Below, one piece after another: positions 15,301 through 16,424 of a stretch of 16,424 nt of DNA. The number at the start of each line of letters is the position of its first letter. Position 1 is the first letter of the stretch. Below the pieces are notes generated by a model. That model was not told the DNA's origin. It did not search any database and saw only the letters and a program-made list of their open reading frames with translations. Source of the stretch: Burkholderiales bacterium (GTDB taxonomy: Bacteria; Pseudomonadota; Gammaproteobacteria; Burkholderiales; Chitinimonadaceae); NCBI GenBank assembly GCA_019234745.1, contig JAFAKZ010000399.1, positions 1 to 16,424 of the forward strand, read 5' to 3'. Both the position numbers and the translations under genes were made by a program.

Positions 15301-16424
15301 TGCCAGAACGCCTTGTGTACAGGAGAAGCCAGTGCCTGCTTTTCCTTTAGTGCGGTAATGCGCGGCGTCACGGACAGGGGGGCGAGGGCCAGCTCAACGT
15401 GCCCGTGCTTGAGCAGATGGTGGTAGTTGTTGAACAGTTCCGTCTGGAAGGCGGCTACGCTCCAGCCGTCGAGAATGGCGTGGTGCAGGCTCAAGGTGAA
15501 CTGCACGGCCGCCGCGTCGATGACATGCACGAACAGCCGGATCAGCGGTGCCGTATGCAGGTCGATTGCCGTGTGGCGCTCGCGCTCGAAGAAATCGCGG
15601 ATCGCCTGGTCTTGGGTTTCTGCGTCGAGGCCCGACAGATCGTGGACGGTAAGCGGAACCTGTGCGTCGCGATGCACCAGCTGCAGCGGCTCGCTGTAGT
15701 TGCCCAGATCGAACGAGGTGCGCAGGATAGGATGCTTGCGGCTCATGGCCTGCAGCACGGCGCGCAGGGCGGCCTCGTCCCACGCCGGCAACGCCACGCG
15801 GTGGCTGAACACGTCGTGATACAGGCTGTCTTCACCGCCAACTTGGTTATGGAAGATCATGCCCAATTGCAGCATCGTCACCGGATAGGCATCTTCGATG
15901 TGCTCGGGCAGCTTGGCCTGGTCCGCTACGCTGATCGCCGGTAGGTCGGCAGAGGTAGCGATAGGTGCGCTACCTTGCGACAGGTTGCCCGCCAGCGCAG
16001 CCACGGTGGGATGTGCGAACAGGTCGACAACGGCCAGTTCCAGCCCGCAAGCGCGGGCTTGCGTCACGATGGCGATGCTGCGGATCGAGTCGCCGCCGAT
16101 GTCGAAGAAGTTGTCGTTGACGCCAACACGCGCCAGGCCCAGCACTTCTTGCCAGATACGGCAGAGCGTCGTTTCAATCTCGGTCGAGGGCGCCTGGTAT
16201 TCGCCTGTGGCATAGGCTTCGACATCCGGCACAGGCAGTGCTCGACGATCGAGCTTGCCATTGCTGGTGAGGGGCAGGGCATCGAGGTGCATATAAGCGG
16301 CCGGCACCATATAGTCCGGCAACTGCTGCAAGAGATGTCGGCGCAGCGCGTCGGCCTCCACGGCAGCCCCGTCCTCCAGCGTGTAATAGGCCACCAGGCG
16401 CTTATCGCCCGGCTGGTCCTCGCG
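6207..16424 (-). CDS. Non-ribosomal peptide synthetase, three complete modules plus the end of a fourth (5' end outside window)
   Basis: This cytoplasmic megasynthase activates amino acids as adenylates, loads them on phosphopantetheine arms and condenses them. The frame is open for 3405 codons from base 16424 to a TAA at 6207-6209. Domain order by window residue is: end of A0 (1-65), T0 (Ser113), C1 (HHxxxDG at 314-320), A1 (~612-1130), T1 (Ser1180), C2 (second His motif at 1403-1409), A2 (~1709-2225), T2 (Ser2274), C3 (HHxxxDG at 2475-2481), A3 (~2776-3278), T3 (Ser3326) and a basic tail. Every carrier serine and every A10 lysine is present, so nothing looks broken. The true start is beyond the right edge: the first visible residues (REDQPGDKRLVAY) are already inside an adenylation domain, and a GTG at 16392-16394 is only an internal Val codon. 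The gene is followed 20 bp later by a hybrid PKS-NRPS gene, surely its operon partner. The family call is certain; the product peptide is inferred. Confidence 0.97.
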   Translation of the reverse strand, partial: REDQPGDKRLVAYYTLEDGAAVEADALRRHLLQQLPDYMVPAAYMHLDALPLTSNGKLDRRALPVPDVEAYATGEYQAPSTEIETTLCRIWQEVLGLARVGVNDNFFDIGGDSIRSIAIVTQARACGLELAVVDLFAHPTVAALAGNLSQGSAPIATSADLPAISVADQAKLPEHIEDAYPVTMLQLGMIFHNQVGGEDSLYHDVFSHRVALPAWDEAALRAVLQAMSRKHPILRTSFDLGNYSEPLQLVHRDAQVPLTVHDLSGLDAETQDQAIRDFFERERHTAIDLHTAPLIRLFVHVIDAAAVQFTLSLHHAILDGWSVAAFQTELFNNYHHLLKHGHVELALAPLSVTPRITALKEKQALASPVHKAFWQGYLADNVRSTLPPADGAIDTGPGRVRGMYLPRELEAGLRKVSSELSVPLRTVLLAVHMRVQAMLLGQDDITIGLVSNMRPEETDGDKVLGLFLNTLPFRLKLARSSWNTLVRQVYETEVAVMQHRDYPYFQLRVDNGEAAHYDVTFNYTNFHVYEDLVAEQSQEGLKLAFEATGFPLDINFNYSAANGIHVEVAPGSLSTRQAERILGYYEAALAALAADPTASHDACTLMTEEDCQQLLVGFNTTGAPQAGYALLHQLVEAQAAQQPTAVAIRHEQESLTYGELNGRANVIAHSLLALGIRPDDCVAVCADRGIDAIVALLGVLKAGGAYIPLDPTYPAERLAFMLDDSQPIALLTQTALLPTLPAQLLPVVLIDNLAANDPSQGNPDPAQLGLATHHLAYVIYTSGSTGQPKGVMVEHANAVNLARWHADAASLSSQDRVLQFASHSFDVSVGEIFPALATGATLVLRPKRITGPDSHFIDYLDAHDVTVCDLPTAFWHQWVGEITQGFGRLGKALRLVITGGDKPEIAPLRQWFTHPLTRDCGWMNAYGPTEATVTATALVYGPQSTLPDSNIPIGRPIANTRIYVLDAFGQPAPIGVTGEIYIAGAGVARGYLGHPDLTAARFLDDPFATGQRMYRTGDLGRWMPDGNLEFLGRNDFQVKIRGFRVELGEVESQLAACPGVREAVVLARDDESGGKKLVAYITSLGSVQLTASGVREFLATRLADHMLPSAVVMLAELPLMPNGKVDRKALPEPETSADTARPYEAPAGAAEEAIAAIWAQLLGQERIGRHDHFFELGGHSLNVVLLVERVRRAGFHVEASDVFAAPSVAAMASVALSRTADSDAFVVPKNLIGEHAEAIRPDMLPLVALTQAEIDGIVAAVLGGVTNVQDIYPLSPLQEGILFHHLLDTERDSYVLRNSLVFDERARLDAFLAALQHIIDRHDILRSSIHWAGLPKAVQVVQRHAALIVETVGLSADGDATQQFLALTEPSRMRFDLTRAPLLRAVVAQNPTTGEWLFSLLSHHIVGDHAAVELMISELQALLHDRPDLLPAPVPYRNFIAQHLDDDPAEHEAYFKRMLADVTEPTAPFGVLDVQVGSSEIEEVHLDVDPAVAQSIRQEARRLGVTPAVLFHVATALVLGRCSGRDDLVFGTVMSGRLQGSEATSQIMGMFINTLPIRLSLAGSVEAAVRSAYASLGELVAHEQASLVQAKRCSGVSAAVPLFTALLNFRHSHRDTSNDVRATPEATWQGIRTLSSDERTNFPLTFNVDDLGDDFSASVQCVRNIGAQRVAAYFKTAVDALATALVQTPEASLAALDVLPAEERQRLLHGFNDTRQPYPEGKLLHELIEQQVEQRADAIAVAFETHTLSYAELNRQANQLAHHLLAMGVKPDDRVAICAERSLDMVVGLLGILKAGAAYVPLDPSHPTERLAWMLEDCAPRALLTQGALVETLPGTSTPLLVLDSRALRAELAILPSDNLAPAALGITADNMAYVIYTSGSTGMPKGAINQHGAVVNRLWWAQTEYRLQHDDCVLQKTPFGFDVSVWEFFLPLLAGARLVMAQPGGHRNPQYLREIIDAEGVTTLHFVPSMLPAFLGEMQDSACPSLRRVLCSGEALPYAEQLRFQAQLPHCELHNLYGPTEAAIDVTAWQCVADRHVGIVPIGKPIANTQIYILDDAGRPVPQGVAGEIHIGGVGVARGYLNRAELTAERFVHDPFSTDPAARLYKTGDLGRWLPDGNVEYLGRNDFQVKIRGFRIELGEIESRLCQCHGVREAVVVAREDSPGAKRLVAYLVAEEGTQADLSIESLRTRLLTQLPDYMVPAAYVWLDAMPLTTNGKLDRRALPAPDSLAFAANAYRAPGTEVELTLCRIWCETLGLDQVGVDDNFFDIGGDSIRSIAIVTRAKSCGLDLAVLDLFTHPTVAALARALTERAAPARDTTADTAISEADRAKLPDAVEDAYPATMLQMGMIFHNQLDQEAGLYHDVFSHSVTLPRWDEACLRLVLDAMGGKHPALRTAFDLGHYSEPLQLVYRDARIPLTTVDIASLEPAAQDQFVREFVDAERQTAFALDQAPLLRAFVHIRSAQQVQFTLSLHHAVMDGWSVASFLTELFNTYYQALASGSVTLALLPLSVTPRSTAFKERAALASPGHAAFWRDYLADHVHSPLPPLDGEVEAVLERTRNTSLPADVASRLQAIASELSVPLRTILLAAHMRVLSLLAGHDDVTTGLVSNVRPEESDGDKVLGLFLNTLPFRLKIGKSSWKALIRQTYASELAVMQHRDFPYSQMHADNGRVSHYEAVFNYTNFHVFDQLAAESGAGGMGLSFEATGHGLGVNFSRNTTGIQIELNPENLSARQTERILGYYQAALTAMAADPDADQSASPLLAPAELDELLHGVNATQQPYPRDELIHALFEAQVARRPHATALVFGETSLSYDVLNKRANQLAHKLIELGVRPDTRVAICVERGIELVIGLLGILKAGGAYVPLDPNYPAERLRFMLDDSKPIAVLTQAALLDQVQAHGTPCVLLDSQAGLANQADGNPDPATLGLRAGHLAYVIYTSGSTGQPKGVMVQHDSLGNLTRAQIDAFSVRDDSRVLQFVSVSFDVCASELTMALCSGASLHMASAEALLPGDPLLEVLHQQCITHVSLPAAVLAVLPEHAALPHLRTILVGGDVLPPALARHWAMRVALFNCYGPTETTICASYHRCSVVEDGSVPIGRPLANTQIYVLDAMLHPVPFGVVGEIYIAGDGVARGYLGQPELTDERFVDDPFRPGQRMYKSGDQGRWLADGNLAFAGRNDFQVKIRGFRIELGEIENRLASHPQVREVVVVAREDLPGDKRLVAYLTSRDGSAMEADELRQYVAAAVAEHMVPSAYVVLDAMPLTPNGKVDRKALPVPVLVRGNADYVAPRDELEEALAHHWADALKLDRIGIHDSFFELGGNSLLIVKLHSRLSELYPDRLAIADYFKHTTVARLAEHIRTGADANSRVSATLSRAEQRRSRMAAQRAGRDRQNQQAATSDE
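6333..6547 (-). other. Peptidyl carrier domain T3, donor to the downstream ketosynthase
   Basis: The core is HDSFFELGGNSLLIVKL, with the phosphopantetheine serine at 6447-6449. Its last helices (AIADYFKHTTVARLAEHI) differ from those of the other carriers. As the last domain before a PKS protein it must present the peptidyl thioester to a KS and not to a C domain. Confidence 0.93.
6591..8100 (-). other. Adenylation domain A3, substrate unassigned
   Basis: It is a full-length A domain with LKAGGAYVPLDP, YTSGSTGQPKG, NCYGPTE, YKSGDQGRW, GRNDFQVKIRG and NGKVDRKALP (AAT at 6618-6620). Pocket residues read by eye are D-V-S-S-L-G-C-I-C-K, from FDVCASE, VSLPAAV, ILVGGD and NCYGPTETTIC. D235 and the A10 Lys are present, so an alpha-amino acid and an active enzyme are expected. 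I do not recognise the code. Ser at position 239 in place of Trp enlarges the pocket, and Cys331 is shared with aromatic codes, so a bulky aromatic residue is one possibility. The segment downstream of NxYGPTE (RC...GSVPIG) resembles A4. Confidence 0.9.
8150..9420 (-). other. Condensation domain C3, takes donor from the Ser module
   Basis: It starts at EDAYPATMLQMGMIFHN and has an intact HHAVMDGWS (HHxxxDG at 8982-9002), plus YHDVFSH, FDLGHYSEPLQLVYR, LGLFLNTLPFR and FNYTNFHVF. It is a close homologue of C1 and unlike C2 and C4. Its donor is a Ser-terminated chain and its acceptor is the A3 residue. Some C domains of the modified-amino-acid subtype downstream of Ser modules form dehydroalanine; whether C3 does so is an open inference. 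Confidence 0.88.
9490..9705 (-). other. Peptidyl carrier domain T2 (GGDSI type)
   Basis: The core DNFFDIGGDSIRSI is identical to that of T0. The phosphopantetheine serine is at 9603-9605. It carries the seryl-peptide and presents it to C3. Confidence 0.93.
9753..11300 (-). other. Adenylation domain A2, L-serine
   Basis: It has complete core motifs including YTSGSTGMPKG, NLYGPTE, YKTGDLGRW, GRNDFQVKIRG and NGKLDRRALP (AAC at 9777-9779). The pocket residues read by eye are D-V-W-H-L-S-L-I-D-K, taken from FDVSVWE, HFVPSM, VLCSGEA and NLYGPTEAAID. This is exactly the established serine code, so L-Ser is a strong prediction. It feeds T2 and then C3. Confidence 0.93.
11340..12625 (-). other. Condensation domain C2, dual epimerisation/condensation-type features
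   Basis: It opens with DIYPLSPLQEGILFHHL. Near the N-terminus is HHLLDTERD (12549-12575), which fits the elongated His motif HH[I/L]xxxxGD described for dual E/C domains except that Arg replaces Gly. The main motif is HHIVGDH (12198-12218): both histidines and the aspartate are kept, but His stands where HHxxxDG has Gly. If dual, C2 would epimerise the L-residue loaded by A1 and then join it to Ser. There is no separate E domain in the window, so a D-residue here would depend on C2. Confidence 0.85.
12775..12990 (-). other. Peptidyl carrier domain T1 (GGHSL type)
   Basis: The core is HDHFFELGGHSLNVVLL, with the phosphopantetheine serine at 12885-12887. A long linker follows (VPKNLIGEHAEAIRPDM...TQAEIDGIVAAVLGG) and leads into C2. 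In my recollection such linkers accompany this C2 subtype. Confidence 0.93.
13033..14580 (-). other. Adenylation domain A1, basic amino acid predicted (ornithine-like code)
   Basis: Visible core motifs are LKAGGAYIPLDP, YTSGSTGQPKG, NAYGPTE, YRTGDLGRW, GRNDFQVKIRG and NGKVDRKALP (A10 Lys at 13053-13055). Aligning by eye to the GrsA pocket gives D-V-G-D-I-G-A-V-T-K, read from FDVSVGE, VCDLPTAFW, VITGGDK and NAYGPTEATVT. The known ornithine code is DVGEIGSIDK. Shared features are D235, V236, G239, an acidic residue at 278, I299 and G301, and the acid would pair with a cationic side chain. Lys, Arg or another basic residue is possible. The domain call is certain; the substrate is tentative. Confidence 0.9.
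14640..15898 (-). other. Condensation domain C1, same unusual subtype as C3
   Basis: It starts at EDAYPVTMLQLGMIFHN and contains the catalytic motif HHAILDGWS (HHxxxDG at 15465-15485, complete). It also has the segments YHDVFSH, LRTSFDLGNYSEPLQLVHR, LGLFLNTLPFR and FNYTNFHVY. These differ from the standard SFSQQRLW...NTLALR architecture of C4. C1 and C3 match at most positions by eye. It joins aa0 to the A1 residue. It may belong to the modified-amino-acid subtype, but that rests on recalled sequence resemblance and needs a phylogeny. Confidence 0.88.
15980..16190 (-). other. Peptidyl carrier domain T0 (GGDSI type)
   Basis: The core is DNFFDIGGDSIRSI, with the phosphopantetheine-accepting serine at 16086-16088. 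GGDSI in place of the usual GGHSL is often seen in carriers that serve an epimerisation domain, but here a condensation domain follows directly. The same core recurs in T2, which also precedes a condensation domain of the same subtype. Confidence 0.93.
16215..16424 (-). other. Adenylation domain A0, C-terminal end only
   Basis: Only the C-terminal subdomain is visible. It starts within the REDxPGDKRLVAY segment and ends with the A10 motif NGKLDRRALP (AAT codon at 16260-16262), whose lysine contacts the carboxylate and adenylate. The specificity pocket is outside, so the substrate cannot be read. This end (QLPDYMVPAAY, GKLDRRALP) resembles the serine-activating A2 more than A1, A3 or A4, which have GKVDRKALP. 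That hints at, but does not prove, a related substrate. Confidence 0.9.

Larger units (their letters stand above)
14640..16424 (-). repeat. Two-module coding repeat, copy 1 (A0 end-T0-C1)
   Basis: Landmarks match copy 2 at a fixed offset: A10 Asn codon (16260-16262 vs 9777-9779), T serine (16086-16088 vs 9603-9605) and C-domain HHxxxDG (15465-15485 vs 8982-9002) are all exactly 6483 bp apart. The identical string tagtagccga near the end of C1 (14671) is 6480 bp from its partner. This is a diverged coding repeat, not a recent perfect duplication. Confidence 0.8.

Noticed and set aside
16392..16394. GTG as start codon of the NRPS gene
   Set aside because: The same frame is open to base 16424 and encodes conserved A-domain sequence (REDQPGDKRL) before this codon, so it is an internal Val.

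Overview
The window is the inside of a modular non-ribosomal peptide / polyketide assembly line. All of it lies on the minus strand, so it reads from right to left. The high GC content, long multimodular proteins, Shine-Dalgarno start and proteobacterial-style NRPS domains suggest a high-GC Gram-negative bacterium, perhaps a Burkholderiales-type betaproteobacterium. That taxonomic guess is weak because no housekeeping gene is present.

Layout: two giant genes fill the window, and both are cut by its edges. The upstream gene (16424 down to 6207) encodes at least 3405 residues of pure NRPS: end of A0-T0 / C1-A1-T1 / C2-A2-T2 / C3-A3-T3, ending in a basic tail. After a 20-bp gap carrying a ribosome binding site, the second gene starts at 6186 and stays open through base 1 (2062 codons). 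It encodes one PKS module (KS-AT-carrier, with no ketoreductase, dehydratase or enoylreductase) fused to an NRPS module (C4-A4-T4).

Inferred chemistry, from specificity residues read by eye: aa0 - basic residue (ornithine-like code, possibly epimerised by a dual-type C2) - Ser (textbook code) - aa3 (unassigned, enlarged pocket, perhaps bulky aromatic) - one malonyl-type C2 extension left as a beta-ketone - Phe, with the chain continuing past the left edge. aa3 plus the unreduced ketide would form a beta-keto-gamma-amino acid inside the peptide. C1 and C3 belong to one distinctive condensation subtype. Each follows a carrier with a GGDSI core, and C3 takes its donor from the Ser module, so dehydroalanine formation is a possibility.

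The upstream NRPS has an internal two-module repeat with a period of about 6.48 kb, which suggests growth by module duplication. There is no thioesterase, reductase, epimerase, methyltransferase, transporter, regulator, tRNA, IS element or CRISPR in the window. No non-coding stretch longer than 20 bp was found.
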